A stretch of DNA of 64,000 bases from CAG-390 sp045531455 (GCA_045531455.1 JAZSEA010000101.1:1-64000), one strand, 5' to 3'. Numbered from the stretch's first letter, positions 42,112-51,108 are shown. Notes: generated by a model not told the origin, from the sequence alone. Made by a program: numbers and translations.

Positions 42112-42330
42112 TTATTTCGTACGCCAGGTGATTCGTCCCTTATTGAGGTCGTATACAGAAACCTCAACGGTTACGTGGTCACCGGGCAGAATTCTAATAA
42201 AATTCTGTCTCAGCTTTCCCGAAATATGTGCGGTCACGATGTGGCCGTTGGGAAGCTGAACCTTGAAGACTGTGTTGGGCAGTGCCTCAACGACAGTGCC
42301 TTCAAATTCGATTACGTCGTTCTTAGGCAT
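42112..42330 (-). CDS. infA: Translation initiation factor IF-1
   Basis: 72 residues forming an OB fold: VIEFEGTVVEALPNTVFKVQ, GHIVTAHISGKLRQNFIRI. It binds the A site of the 30S subunit during initiation. The ATG at 42330 is chosen because GGAG lies eleven bases upstream and the length is then the family norm; an upstream in-frame start would add 13 residues. Confidence 0.97.
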   Translation of the reverse strand: MPKNDVIEFEGTVVEALPNTVFKVQLPNGHIVTAHISGKLRQNFIRILPGDHVTVEVSVYDLNKGRITWRTK

Positions 42331-42361
42331 AACTTTTCTCCATTCATATTTTCGGTTGAGC

Positions 42362-43117
42362 TCACTCAAGCGGAGCCGTGAGGATCACGGGTCCTTCGTG
42401 AGTGATTGCGACGGTGTTCTCATAATGTGCAGAGAGCGTTCCGTCTGCGGTCTTGACGGTCCAACCGTCGGATAACTGACGAACCTCGCATCCGCCTACG
42501 TTTACCATCGGTTCGATGGCAAGGGTCATACCCGCCATAAGCTTGACTCCGCGTCCCGCTGTTCCGAAATTCGGTACCTCGGGATCCTCGTGGAGGTCGT
42601 GTCCGACTCCGTGACCAATATACCTTCTTACTACGCTGAAGCCTTCAGCCTCAACGCAACTCTGTATCGCGTGTCCGATATCGCCGATTCTGTTCGACTC
42701 ACGGCACTGATTGAGTCCGCAATAGAAGCTCTTCTTTGTGGTCTCGATCAGTCTTGCTGTCTCGCGGCTTACGCTGCCGACAGCAAAGGTTCTTGCCATA
42801 TCAGAGTTAAATCCCTTATAGAAGGCACCTGTATCGATCTTAACGATATCACCCTCGAAGAGTATTCTCTTCTTCGACGGAATGCCGTGGATGACCTCGT
42901 CGTTGATGCTGATACAAGCGCTTCCCGGGAAACCGCCGTATCCGAGGAAGCCGGGGCGTGCACCGCATTTTTCAATGTGTGCTCTGATAACCTTGTCGAT
43001 CTCATAGGTGGAGACACCCTCGCGGATGATCTCGCGCGCCTTGAACATCGCCTCATAGGCTATCCTGCCGGCCTCTCTCATGACGGCTATCTGTTGGGGA
43101 TTTTTGATCGGTATCAT
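42362..43117 (-). CDS. map: Methionine aminopeptidase
   Basis: 251 residues. Removes the N-terminal Met from new proteins. The metal ligands are in DIVKIDTGAFYKGFNSDMART (two Asp), YIGHGVGHDLHEDPEVPNF (His) and MTLAIEPMV / ENTVAITHEG (Glu). Its ATG overlaps the adk stop by one base (TAATG). Confidence 0.97.
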   Translation of the reverse strand: MIPIKNPQQIAVMREAGRIAYEAMFKAREIIREGVSTYEIDKVIRAHIEKCGARPGFLGYGGFPGSACISINDEVIHGIPSKKRILFEGDIVKIDTGAFYKGFNSDMARTFAVGSVSRETARLIETTKKSFYCGLNQCRESNRIGDIGHAIQSCVEAEGFSVVRRYIGHGVGHDLHEDPEVPNFGTAGRGVKLMAGMTLAIEPMVNVGGCEVRQLSDGWTVKTADGTLSAHYENTVAITHEGPVILTAPLE

Positions 43118-43758
43118 TATCTGCCGCCAACCTTGACAAGTGCTTCGCGCACAAGTCTTGTTGTATCCTCAACCTCTTCCTGACCTTCGACGCGGACAAG
43201 CTTACCTCTCTCGTTATAGAAAGCGAGGAGCGGCTCGGTCTGCGCGTGGTAGTTATGAAGTCTGGTGAGTACTGTTTCAGCCTTATCGTCGGCTCTGATA
43301 TAGAGCTCCGAGGAGCACTTATCGCAGATGCCTTCGACCTTGGACGGTTTGTAGTCGATGTGGTAGGATGCGCCGCACTTGCAAACGCGTCTGCCCGACA
43401 TACGAGCTACGATTCTTTCATCGCTGACATCGATCGAAAGGACTGCGTCGATCTCGACGCCCATCTTCTCGAGTGCTTCTGCCTGCGCGATGGAACGGGG
43501 GAAGCCGTCAAGAATGAATCCGTTTGCACACGCCTCGGACTTAAGATAGTCACGGACGATGCCGATTACGATCTCATCGGGGACGAGATCACCGTTCTCG
43601 ACGTAACCCTTGGCAGTCTTACCGAGCTCGGTACCTGCTGCCATGGCGTCGCGAAGGATCTGTCCCGTAGAAATCGCGGGGATATTCTCTCTTGCGGCAA
43701 TGATTTCGGCCTGTGTGCCTTTACCCGCACCGGGGGCGCCCATAATGATAAGATTCAT
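43117..43758 (-). CDS. adk: Adenylate kinase
   Basis: 213 residues. P-loop IMGAPGAGKGTQA, AMP-binding ISTGQILRDAM, and FILDGFPRSIAQAEAL. The lid has four cysteines (CKC ... CDKC), a zinc-binding lid with a slightly compressed first pair. It interconverts ATP, ADP and AMP. 36 bases behind secY. Confidence 0.97.
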   Translation of the reverse strand: MNLIIMGAPGAGKGTQAEIIAARENIPAISTGQILRDAMAAGTELGKTAKGYVENGDLVPDEIVIGIVRDYLKSEACANGFILDGFPRSIAQAEALEKMGVEIDAVLSIDVSDERIVARMSGRRVCKCGASYHIDYKPSKVEGICDKCSSELYIRADDKAETVLTRLHNYHAQTEPLLAFYNERGKLVRVEGQEEVEDTTRLVREALVKVGGR

Positions 43759-43794
43759 TATATTCTTTCCTCCGAAACTATCCGCGGGCCGGTA

Positions 43795-45132
43795 TTAACC
43801 GAAGAGACCCTTAGTCTTGGAGCCGCTCATATTACGGAGGGCGAGCTGTGCATCGAGATCACGTACGGTCTCAAGTGCAACACCAACAACGATGAGGAGC
43901 GAGTTGCCGCCGAAAGCGATTGCGGAGAACGCTACGCTGTGGGGATCGATCGTCGTGATAACGATGTTGATGAGCATGGGAAGACCCGAGATGATGCAAA
44001 GGAAGATCGCACCGATAAGAGTAACTCTGTTAAGAATCTTCTTGATATACATAATGGTGGGCTTACCCGAACGGATGCCGGGGATCGAGCCGCCATTCTT
44101 CTGAATGTTGTTCGCAACCTCAACAGGGTTGAAGGAAATGAGTACGTAGAAGTACGCAAATACGATGATCAGACCCAGGTTGATGATGAGGTAGAGCCAA
44201 GTATTATAGTTGAAGAACTCATTAATAAAGTTGGCAAAACCGCTGTTCGGGAAGAACGCTGCGATGGTTGCGGGGAGAGATACGATGGAGCTTGCGAAGA
44301 TAACGGGCATAACGCCGTTCATGTTCAGCTTCATCGGCAGGTTAGAGGATTGATTGTTGTATATCTTTCTTCCGACTACGCGCTTAGCGTACTGGATCGG
44401 AATTCTGCGCTCGGATTCGGTGAACCAAACGATGAATACAACGCTTGCGAGAACGAATACGATAGCGAAGAGTGCGATGAAGAGGCCGCCGAGGTTAAAG
44501 CCTGCGAAAGTGGAGGGTCCTTCGAATACTGTGGTCCAGAGAGAACCGATCATTCCGGGAAGACCTGAGATAATGTTTGCGAAAAGGATCATGGAAACAC
44601 CGTTGCCGATGCCGTGGTCATTTACCTTTTCAGCAAGCCACATGATGATGGAAGCACCTGCGCAGTAGCAAGCAACGATGACTACCTTACCGAAGAAGGT
44701 GATGCCGCTTACGAGCATTCCGGCTGTCTCCATATATGCGAGATAACCGATAGCGGTAAGAACTGCAAGACCGACTGTGGTGTAACGGGTAATCTTGGTG
44801 ATGAGTGCTCTGCCCTCTTCGCCGTTCTTCGAGAGTCTCTCAAGTGCGGGGATCGCAACTGTGAGAAGCTGAATAACGATCGAGGAGGTGATGTAGGGGG
44901 ATACGGAAAGTGCAAACAGAGTTGCCTTTGCGAATGCATCACCCGAAAGCAGGTTGAGGTAGGTGAAAATTGAACCGGATGCGCTCTGTGCAAACATAGC
45001 ATATGCATCGGGGTTGATGAAGGGAACGGGAATCTGCGCGCCAAGGCGGTAAACAACGAGGATCAGCAGAGTAAACAGGAGTTTAGAGCGGAGCTCAGCT
45101 ACCTTCCAGGCATTTTTGAATGTCGCAAACAT
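43795..45132 (-). CDS. secY: Preprotein translocase subunit SecY
   Basis: 445 residues with ten membrane helices forming the protein export channel. Recognisable parts are KLLFTLLILVVYRLGAQIPVPFI (helix 1), the plug region after it, and ESERRIPIQYAKRVVGRK near 225 (cytoplasmic loop). The ATG at 45132 has GAGGAGG nine bases upstream, so the six residues encoded before it are not counted. Two bases after rplO. Confidence 0.97.
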   Translation of the reverse strand: MFATFKNAWKVAELRSKLLFTLLILVVYRLGAQIPVPFINPDAYAMFAQSASGSIFTYLNLLSGDAFAKATLFALSVSPYITSSIVIQLLTVAIPALERLSKNGEEGRALITKITRYTTVGLAVLTAIGYLAYMETAGMLVSGITFFGKVVIVACYCAGASIIMWLAEKVNDHGIGNGVSMILFANIISGLPGMIGSLWTTVFEGPSTFAGFNLGGLFIALFAIVFVLASVVFIVWFTESERRIPIQYAKRVVGRKIYNNQSSNLPMKLNMNGVMPVIFASSIVSLPATIAAFFPNSGFANFINEFFNYNTWLYLIINLGLIIVFAYFYVLISFNPVEVANNIQKNGGSIPGIRSGKPTIMYIKKILNRVTLIGAIFLCIISGLPMLINIVITTIDPHSVAFSAIAFGGNSLLIVVGVALETVRDLDAQLALRNMSGSKTKGLFG

Positions 45133-45134
45133 CC

Positions 45135-45578
45135 TTATACCTCCTCGCAACTTCCGCCTGCTGCTTCGATCTTTTCCTTAGCTGCTGCAGAGAACTTAGC
45201 AGCCTTAACGGTAAGCTTCTTGGTGATCTCGCCATTGCCGAGAACCTTGAGACCGTCCTGTGCCTTGCGAATTACGCGAGCATCAAGAAGAGTCTGGATA
45301 TCGACGATAGCGCCGTCCTCAAAGCGGTTGAGATCGCTTACGTTGATGGTTGCATAAACGGTTGCAAATCTCTTGTTGTTGAAGCCTCTCTTAGGAAGCT
45401 GTCTGTAGATCGGGAACTGTCCGCCCTCGAAACCGGGTCTTACGCCGCCGCCGGAGCGAGCATTCTGTCCCTTGTGGCCCTTGCCTGCGGTCTTGCCGTT
45501 GCCGGAGCCGGGTCCGCGACCCTTGCGGTATCTTTCCTGAACGGAACCTTCTGCGGGTCTGAGTTCATTAAGCTTCAT
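45135..45578 (-). CDS. rplO: Ribosomal protein L15
   Basis: 147 residues with the Gly/Arg-rich N-terminal extension (RGPGSGNGKTAGKGHKGQNA) that threads into 23S rRNA. 14 bases after rpmD. Confidence 0.98.
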   Translation of the reverse strand: MKLNELRPAEGSVQERYRKGRGPGSGNGKTAGKGHKGQNARSGGGVRPGFEGGQFPIYRQLPKRGFNNKRFATVYATINVSDLNRFEDGAIVDIQTLLDARVIRKAQDGLKVLGNGEITKKLTVKAAKFSAAAKEKIEAAGGSCEEV

Positions 45579-45592
45579 GTCTGCTTCCTCCT

Positions 45593-45769
45593 TTACTCTA
45601 CATCCTCAACGGATACGAGGTGGGAGATAACTCTTACCTTACCGTCAAGTACGGGACCTTCCTGGTGAAGGACGAAGTCGCCGATTTTCTTGAGGCCGAG
45701 AGAAGCAGCGGTGAGCTTCTGATTCGGCTTAGCGCAGATGAGGGACTTTACGAGAGTTACTTTCTTCAT
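45593..45769 (-). CDS. rpmD: Ribosomal protein L30
   Basis: 58 residues translated directly: it begins MKKVTLVKSLICAKPNQKL and ends VSVEDVE, with AASLGLKKIGDFVLH in the middle, the usual L30 ferredoxin-like fold. Its ATG overlaps the rpsE stop (ATGA). Confidence 0.97.
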   Translation of the reverse strand: MKKVTLVKSLICAKPNQKLTAASLGLKKIGDFVLHQEGPVLDGKVRVISHLVSVEDVE

Positions 45770-46284
45770 TTCTGAGTACCTCCCTTAACGTCGTCTGCGG
45801 TGATATCACGAGTGCGAGCAACTTCCTCAACGGTGCGGAGCTCAGAGAGTCCTGCGAGGGTTGCCTTAACTACGTTGATGGGGTTATTGGAACGAAGGCA
45901 CTTTGCACGAATGTTGTGAATGCCTGCAGCCTCAAGGACCATACGAACCTTGGAGCCTGCGATGATACCGGTACCGGGAGCAGCGGGCTTGAGAAGCACC
46001 TTGCCTGCGCCGAACACGCCCATAACCTGGTGAGGAATGGTTGTGCCCTTGAGGGAAACGGTGATCATGTTCTTCTTTGCGTCTTCAACGCCTTTACGGA
46101 TGGCCTCGGTAACCTCGGCAGCCTTGCCGATACCTACGCCAACGTGTCCCTGGCCGTCGCCTACTACCATGAGAGCAGCGAAACGAGCGATACGTCCACC
46201 TTTAACGGTCTTGGAAACACGGTTCAGTGCTACGAGGTTTTCAATGTACTGCTTTTCCTCGTAATTATTGTTTCTGAATGCCAT
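45766..46284 (-). CDS. rpsE: Ribosomal protein S5
   Basis: 172 residues. ENLVALNRVSKTVKGGRIARF and GHVGVGIGKAAEV are diagnostic; it takes part in mRNA unwinding and decoding fidelity. 68 bases after rplR. Confidence 0.98.
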   Translation of the reverse strand: MAFRNNNYEEKQYIENLVALNRVSKTVKGGRIARFAALMVVGDGQGHVGVGIGKAAEVTEAIRKGVEDAKKNMITVSLKGTTIPHQVMGVFGAGKVLLKPAAPGTGIIAGSKVRMVLEAAGIHNIRAKCLRSNNPINVVKATLAGLSELRTVEEVARTRDITADDVKGGTQK

Positions 46285-46352
46285 TTTAATCTCCTAATTT
46301 GTTCAATTAATATTAGTTGAACAGTGTACAAACCGGAATAAAGTCTTGCGAC

Positions 46353-46709
46353 TCAGAACTTCAGGCCGCCCTCGCGAGCGCCGTCAGCCAGTTCCGATAC
46401 ACGTCCGTGATAAAGATAGCCGCCGCGGTCGAATACGACTTCGGTGATACCCTTCTCGATTGCTCTTTCGGCAACAAGCTTGCCGACCTTCTTGGCAGCC
46501 TCTTTGTTGCCGCCAACTTCAAAATCCTTCTCGTAGGAAGAAGCACTTACAAGAGTGATGCCCTTGACATCATCGATGATCTGTGCGCTGATATTGTTAG
46601 TGGAACGATATACAGCGAGACGAGGACGCTCAGATGTGCCGGAGATCTTTGCTCTGACTCTGGTATGTCTCTTGATACGCGCTGCGTTCTTATCCTTCTT
46701 AGATACCAT
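46353..46709 (-). CDS. rplR: Ribosomal protein L18
   Basis: 118 residues, a 5S rRNA binder. ERPRLAVYRSTNNISAQIID and FDRGGYLYHGRVSELADGAR are family motifs. 19 bases after rplF. Confidence 0.98.
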   Translation of the reverse strand: MVSKKDKNAARIKRHTRVRAKISGTSERPRLAVYRSTNNISAQIIDDVKGITLVSASSYEKDFEVGGNKEAAKKVGKLVAERAIEKGITEVVFDRGGYLYHGRVSELADGAREGGLKF

Positions 46710-46728
46710 TTCTCTTTACTCCTCTCTC

Positions 46729-47295
46729 TTAGTTCTTCTTCTTCATTTCCTTACGACGGACATTCTCGCCTGCGTAACGGATACCCTTCTGGTGGTAAGG
46801 CTCGGGAGGTCTCTTACCGCGGATAACTGCTGCGATCTGGCCTACAGCCTGCTTGCTGTTACCCTTGATGGTAATGGTGATCGGAACGACCTTCTCTGCA
46901 ACCTCGAAGGTGATGCCTTCGGGCTGAGCGATTGTGAACTTTGCCTGGGGCTTTCCGTTTACGAGGGAGTGACCTACGTAAAGGAGAAGGTTATTACCCT
47001 GCATGGTTGCTCTGTAACCGGTACCGTGGATCTCGAGTACGCGGGTGTAACCCTCGGTTACGCCGATAACCATGTTGTTGATAAGTGTACGGGTGAGACC
47101 GTGGAGGCTTCTGTCAGCCTTCTCATCGGTGGGACGCTCAACAGTAAGAACGCCTGCCTCAACCTTAACAGTCATTCTCTCCGAGATCTTCTCGGTGAGA
47201 GTTCCGCGGGGACCCTTAACGGTTACGAGGCCGGACTCAGCCTTGACCTCAACGCCTGCGGGGAGGGTGATGGGGTTTCTACCAATTCTAGACAT
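46729..47295 (-). CDS. rplF: Ribosomal protein L6
   Basis: 188 residues. MSRIGRNPITLPAGVEV at the start and KGKRPPEPYHQKGIRYAGE near the end are classic; it lies near the GTPase centre of the 50S subunit. 15 bases after rpsH. Confidence 0.98.
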   Translation of the reverse strand: MSRIGRNPITLPAGVEVKAESGLVTVKGPRGTLTEKISERMTVKVEAGVLTVERPTDEKADRSLHGLTRTLINNMVIGVTEGYTRVLEIHGTGYRATMQGNNLLLYVGHSLVNGKPQAKFTIAQPEGITFEVAEKVVPITITIKGNSKQAVGQIAAVIRGKRPPEPYHQKGIRYAGENVRRKEMKKKN

Positions 47296-47310
47296 CTTAC
47301 TACCTCCTTA

Positions 47311-47709
47311 TTACCATACAAAGGCAAGCACTTCGCCGCCAACCTTCTCTTTACGAGCCTGCTTGTCGGTCATGATGCCCTTGGAAGTGGATACGATAGC
47401 GATGCCGAGACCGTTCATTACACGGGGCATTTCCTCACAGCCTGCGTAGATACGGAGACCGGGCTTGGAAACTCTGCGGATACCGCGGAGAACCTTCTGC
47501 TTCTTGCCTGTGTACTTAAGGGTTACACGGATGATACCCTGCTTGCCGTCTTCGATGGTCTCGAAAGCGGAAACATAACCCTCGTTTACGAGGATTTCGG
47601 CGATTGCCTTCTTCATGTTGGATGCCGGAATGTCCACAGTTGCATGCTTTGCATCGTTAGCATTTCTGATTCTTGTGAGCATATCGGCGATAACGTCTGA
47701 CATTTGCAT
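47311..47709 (-). CDS. rpsH: Ribosomal protein S8
   Basis: 132 residues. DVIADMLTRIRNANDAKH and IVSTSKGIMTDKQARKEKVGG identify it. In E. coli it is the repressor of the spc operon. Here a 121-base GC-rich spacer precedes it, wider than other gaps in the run. Confidence 0.98.
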   Translation of the reverse strand: MQMSDVIADMLTRIRNANDAKHATVDIPASNMKKAIAEILVNEGYVSAFETIEDGKQGIIRVTLKYTGKKQKVLRGIRRVSKPGLRIYAGCEEMPRVMNGLGIAIVSTSKGIMTDKQARKEKVGGEVLAFVW

Positions 47710-47830
47710 TTTAATTTTCCTCCATATGCAAGTTTAATTTATCTTGCTGCCGTTGGCAAACGGCGGCGTATCGGCGGTTAAATCGGGCCGCAGCTTAATT
47801 TCCTACCGATAGTGTGGGGTTGGTAATTTC
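47710..47830 (-). other. 121-base spacer between rpsN and rpsH
   Basis: It contains GC-rich inverted sequences (GCCGTTTGCCAACGGC in the leftward mRNA and GCCGCCG/CGGCGG parts) and ends with the GGAGG of rpsH. No T tract and no good internal promoter is seen. It might be a regulatory target of an r-protein such as S8, but nothing in the sequence proves it. Confidence 0.35.
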
Positions 47831-48016
47831 TTACCAGGATGCCTTTCTTACGCCCGGGATCTGGCCCTTGTAAGCCAGCTCGCGGAAGCAGATACGGCAG
47901 ATGCCGTACTTACGAAGGTAAGCGTGGGGACGGCCGCAGATCTTGCAACGGTTGTACTCACGGGTGGAGAACTTCTGCTTTGCCTGCTGCTTGTTAATCA
48001 TTGCCTTCTTTGCCAT
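47831..48016 (-). CDS. rpsN: Ribosomal protein S14, zinc-binding type
   Basis: 61 residues; two CxxC pairs 12 residues apart (CKIC and CRIC) make the C+ zinc form. The C-terminus GQIPGVRKASW is the family end. 18 bases after rplE. Confidence 0.98.
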   Translation of the reverse strand: MAKKAMINKQQAKQKFSTREYNRCKICGRPHAYLRKYGICRICFRELAYKGQIPGVRKASW

Positions 48017-48034
48017 TTTTGCCTACCTCCTTGA

Positions 48035-48577
48035 TTAGTTCTTTGCGAAGGGAGCGCCGAGCGCTGCAAGCAGTGCGCGAGCCTCTTCATCAGTGTTAGC
48101 GGTGGTTACGAAGCAGATATCCATACCGCGGATCTTGTCGATCTTATCGTACTCGATCTCGGGGAAGATGAGCTGCTCCTTAAGTCCGAGAGCATAGTTT
48201 CCTCTGCCGTCGAAAGCGTCGGGGTTGATACCCTTGAAGTCACGTACGCGGGGGAGAGCGAAGTTGAAGAGCTTGTCAACAAACTCGTACATTCTCTCGT
48301 CGCGGAGAGTAACCTTTGCACCAATGGTCATGCCTTCACGAACCTTGAAGTTTGCGACGGACTTACGAGCCTTGGTGGGAACTGCCTTCTGACCGGTGAT
48401 GAGGGTGAGGTCGCCGATGATGTTCTCGATGACCTTAGCATTATCTCTAGCCTCGCTGGAGCCTACGTTGAGGACAACCTTGTCAAGGCGGGGGATCTGC
48501 ATGGTGCTCTTGTAACCGAACTGCTGCATGAGTGCGGGAGCTACTTCGTTTCTATAAGTTTCCTTAAGTCTTGCCAT
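48035..48577 (-). CDS. rplE: Ribosomal protein L5
   Basis: 180 residues. MQIPRLDKVVLNVGSSEA, GQKAVPTKARKSVANFK and DICFVTTANTDEEARALL are present. It binds 5S rRNA and contacts the P-site tRNA. 14 bases after rplX. Confidence 0.98.
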   Translation of the reverse strand: MARLKETYRNEVAPALMQQFGYKSTMQIPRLDKVVLNVGSSEARDNAKVIENIIGDLTLITGQKAVPTKARKSVANFKVREGMTIGAKVTLRDERMYEFVDKLFNFALPRVRDFKGINPDAFDGRGNYALGLKEQLIFPEIEYDKIDKIRGMDICFVTTANTDEEARALLAALGAPFAKN

Positions 48578-48591
48578 AATTCCCTACCTCC

Positions 48592-48921
48592 TTACAGTTC
48601 CTTGCCGCACTTAGCGCAGGTGCGGATCTTCTTGCCATCCTTGAGGACAGTCTTAACTCTTACGCCCTTATCACATGCGGGGCAGTAAAGAGCTACCTTG
48701 CACGCATAGATAGCGCCCTCAGTTTCAACGATGGAGCTGGTCTCACCCTGACGGCGAGCCTTTACGTGCTTGTGTACGGTGTTAACACCCTTAACGATAA
48801 CCTTGTCCTCCTTGGGAGAAACTGCGATTACCTCGTGGGTAATAACCTTGCCGTTCTTATCTTTCTTTTCCGCTGCCTTACCGGTGAGAAGTACGACAGT
48901 ATCGCCAGTTTTGATATTCAT
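48592..48921 (-). CDS. rplX: Ribosomal protein L24
   Basis: 109 residues. N-terminal KOW motif (IKTGDTVVLLTGKAAEKKDKN) and a C-terminal pair of CxxC motifs (CPAC, CAKC) that probably bind zinc. It starts assembly of the 50S subunit. 19 bases after rplN. Confidence 0.97.
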   Translation of the reverse strand: MNIKTGDTVVLLTGKAAEKKDKNGKVITHEVIAVSPKEDKVIVKGVNTVHKHVKARRQGETSSIVETEGAIYACKVALYCPACDKGVRVKTVLKDGKKIRTCAKCGKEL

Positions 48922-48940
48922 CGTTTTTGATCTCCTTACC

Positions 48941-49309
48941 TTAAAGTACTTCGGGAGCGAGCGACAGTATCTTGAGGTACTGCTTCTCTCTCAGTTCTCT
49001 TGCCACCGGGCCAAAGATACGAGTGCCACGGGGGGTCTGGTCTTCCTTGATGATGACCGCTGCGTTCTCATCGAACTTGATATATGAGCCGTCTGCTCTC
49101 TTGGTGCCGTGTGTGCTGCGTACGATAACTGCCTTTACAACGTCGCCCTTCTTGACGATTCCGCCGGGGCTTGCCTTCTTAACAGTAGCAACAACAACAT
49201 CGCCGATATTCGCATATCTGCGGCCGGTGCCACCAAGAACGCGAATGCAGAGAAGCTCCTTGGCGCCGGTATTGTCGGCAACCTTCATTCTTGATTCTTG
49301 CTGTATCAC
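48941..49309 (-). CDS. rplN: Ribosomal protein L14
   Basis: 122 residues; MIQQESRMKVADNTGAKELL and the RGTRIFGPVARELREKQYLKI end are typical. It lies at the subunit interface. 62 bases after rpsQ. Confidence 0.98.
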   Translation of the reverse strand: MIQQESRMKVADNTGAKELLCIRVLGGTGRRYANIGDVVVATVKKASPGGIVKKGDVVKAVIVRSTHGTKRADGSYIKFDENAAVIIKEDQTPRGTRIFGPVARELREKQYLKILSLAPEVL

Positions 49310-49371
49310 TTAAGATTCCTCCTGTTTCAATACGATATTTGACGTATTTACTGTATGAATTTGCCGCTTGA

Positions 49372-49629
49372 TTATTTAGCCTTTTCGATTATGGTAACAA
49401 CGCGCCATCTCTTAGTCTTGGAAAGAGGACGGGTCTCCATAATGCTGACCTTATCGCCGATGCCGCACTCGTTGTTCTCGTCATGCGCGTGAACCTTGAG
49501 GGTGTGCTTAACGATCTTACCGTAGATGGGGTGCTTTACGTTGTCCGCAATAGCAACGGTAACGGTCTTGTCCATCTTGTTGCTGACAACAAGTCCGACT
49601 CTTACTTTTCTGAGGTTTCTGTCTTCCAT
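49372..49629 (-). CDS. rpsQ: Ribosomal protein S17
   Basis: 85 residues, OB fold; LRKVRVGLVVSNKMDKTVTV and ETRPLSKTKRWRVV are diagnostic. A primary 16S binder. 14 bases after rpmC. Confidence 0.98.
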   Translation of the reverse strand: MEDRNLRKVRVGLVVSNKMDKTVTVAIADNVKHPIYGKIVKHTLKVHAHDENNECGIGDKVSIMETRPLSKTKRWRVVTIIEKAK

Positions 49630-49643
49630 TTACTTTAGCCTCC

Positions 49644-49832
49644 TTACGCGTTCTTCTCGTTCTGAACAGTCATAACGCGAGCGATGTCACGCTTGACTTC
49701 GCTGATGCGGTTGGTGTTCTCGAGCTGGTTGATGGCAAGCTGGAAGCGGAGGTTGAACAGCTCTTCCTTCAGTTCCTTGAGCTTAGCGTCGAGTTCTTCG
49801 ATGCTCATTGCTCTGATCTCGCTGATCTTCAT
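49644..49832 (-). CDS. rpmC: Ribosomal protein L29
   Basis: 62 residues, two helices: MKISEIRAMSIEELDAKLKE, then KEELFNLRFQLAINQLEN. It sits at the exit tunnel where trigger factor and SRP dock. Its ATG overlaps the rplP stop by four bases. Confidence 0.97.
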   Translation of the reverse strand: MKISEIRAMSIEELDAKLKELKEELFNLRFQLAINQLENTNRISEVKRDIARVMTVQNEKNA

Positions 49833-50245
49833 TCTGTTACCTCCTTAGAAACAAACTTGCACTTGATGGGGAGCTTATGCGAAGCAAGACGCATAGCTTC
49901 CTTTGCAACTTCCTCGGATACGCCGTCCATCTCGAACATGATGCGTCCGGGCTTAACGACTGCTACCCAGTACTCGGGAGATCCCTTACCGGAACCCATT
50001 CGGGTCTCAGCAGGCTTCCCGGTGATGGGCTTATCGGGGAAGATCTTGATCCATACGTTACCGCCACGGCGGATGTAACGGGTCATTGCGATACGGGCAG
50101 CCTCGATCTGGTTGGAGGTGATCCAAGCAGGCTCAAGTGCTACGAGACCGTAAGAGCCGTACGCCAGCTCGTTACCGCGGGAAGCCTTACCTGTAAGGCG
50201 GCCACGCTGTACGCGACGGAACTTTACTCTTTTAGGCATTAACAT
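49829..50245 (-). CDS. rplP: Ribosomal protein L16
   Basis: 138 residues. PKRVKFRRVQRGRLTGKA and the RMGSGKGSPEYWVAVVKPG loop are typical; it helps position A-site tRNA. The ATG at 50245 has AGGAGG nine bases upstream and overlaps the rpsC stop (TAATG); the ATG two codons later would be 15 bases from that site, so the longer form is preferred. Confidence 0.95.
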   Translation of the reverse strand: MLMPKRVKFRRVQRGRLTGKASRGNELAYGSYGLVALEPAWITSNQIEAARIAMTRYIRRGGNVWIKIFPDKPITGKPAETRMGSGKGSPEYWVAVVKPGRIMFEMDGVSEEVAKEAMRLASHKLPIKCKFVSKEVTE

Positions 50246-51108
50246 TATTTAGCGCCTCCTTCTTTAGGAGTAGTGGGGCGTGCACCCTGGGGGCGGTTGC
50301 CCTGAGGACGGTTACCCTGGGGTCTGTTGCCCTGAGGTCTGCCCTGTCCCTGACGGCGGTCGTTGTTGCGAGGACCACGTCCTTCTCTGCGCTCGCCGTT
50401 GCGACGGTCGCCGCGGCGATCGTTTCTACGATCGTTTCTTCTCTCGCGAGCTGCGCCCTCGTTGAGGACTTCGCCGTTATAGATCCATACCTTTACACCG
50501 ATCTTACCATAGGTGGTGTTAGCCTCCCAGAAACCGTAGTCGATGTCTGCACGGATGGTCTGAAGCGGAATGGTACCCTCGTGGTAGTGCTCAGAGCGTG
50601 CGATTTCCGCACCGCCGAGACGACCGCCGCAGGTGATCTTGATTCCGCGTGCGCCGAGGCGCATGGTGTTTCTGATAGCCATCTTCATTGCACGGCGGAA
50701 AGCCACACGGCCTTCGAGCTGAGCTGCAATGTTTTCTGCTACGAGCTGTGCGTTGAGCTCAGGGTTGCGAACCTCAACAACGTTAACCGATACGGGAATT
50801 ACGTTACCGTTGGCATCCTTACCTACGATAGCTTCAACTTCCTTCTTCAGCTTCTCGATGTTGTCGCCGCTGCGGCCGATAACCATACCGGGCTTAGCGC
50901 AGTGGATGAAAACTCTGACTCTGTACTGATCTCTTTCGATCTCAATCTTAGGCACGCCTGCCTTCTGAAGCTCTTCCTTGAGGAGCTTTCTGATCTTGTA
51001 GTCCTGTACAAGTGTATCTCCGAAAACCTCGTCCTTGACGCACCATCTGGAATCCCAGCCCTTGATGACGCCAACGCGAAGGCCGTGAGGATTAACTTTC
51101 TGTCCCAT
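50245..51108 (-). CDS. rpsC: Ribosomal protein S3 with Arg-rich repeat tail
   Basis: 287 residues, against the usual 210-230. The core has the KH domain (PGMVIGRSGDNIEKLKKEVEAI) and GARGIKITCGGRLGGAEIAR. After residue 222 a 65-residue tail follows: RRND/RRGD/RRNGERR units, then four copies of about PQGNR, ending TTPKEGGAK. The tail is basic and probably disordered. S3 lies at the mRNA entry of the 30S subunit, so the tail could reach incoming mRNA. The frame is clean; the tail is not an artefact of a shift. Confidence 0.97.
   Translation of the reverse strand: MGQKVNPHGLRVGVIKGWDSRWCVKDEVFGDTLVQDYKIRKLLKEELQKAGVPKIEIERDQYRVRVFIHCAKPGMVIGRSGDNIEKLKKEVEAIVGKDANGNVIPVSVNVVEVRNPELNAQLVAENIAAQLEGRVAFRRAMKMAIRNTMRLGARGIKITCGGRLGGAEIARSEHYHEGTIPLQTIRADIDYGFWEANTTYGKIGVKVWIYNGEVLNEGAARERRNDRRNDRRGDRRNGERREGRGPRNNDRRQGQGRPQGNRPQGNRPQGNRPQGARPTTPKEGGAK

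Noticed and set aside
50283..50345. 15-base repeats as a CRISPR or minisatellite
   Set aside because: They are in-frame codons for the PQGNR tail of S3 with no spacers.
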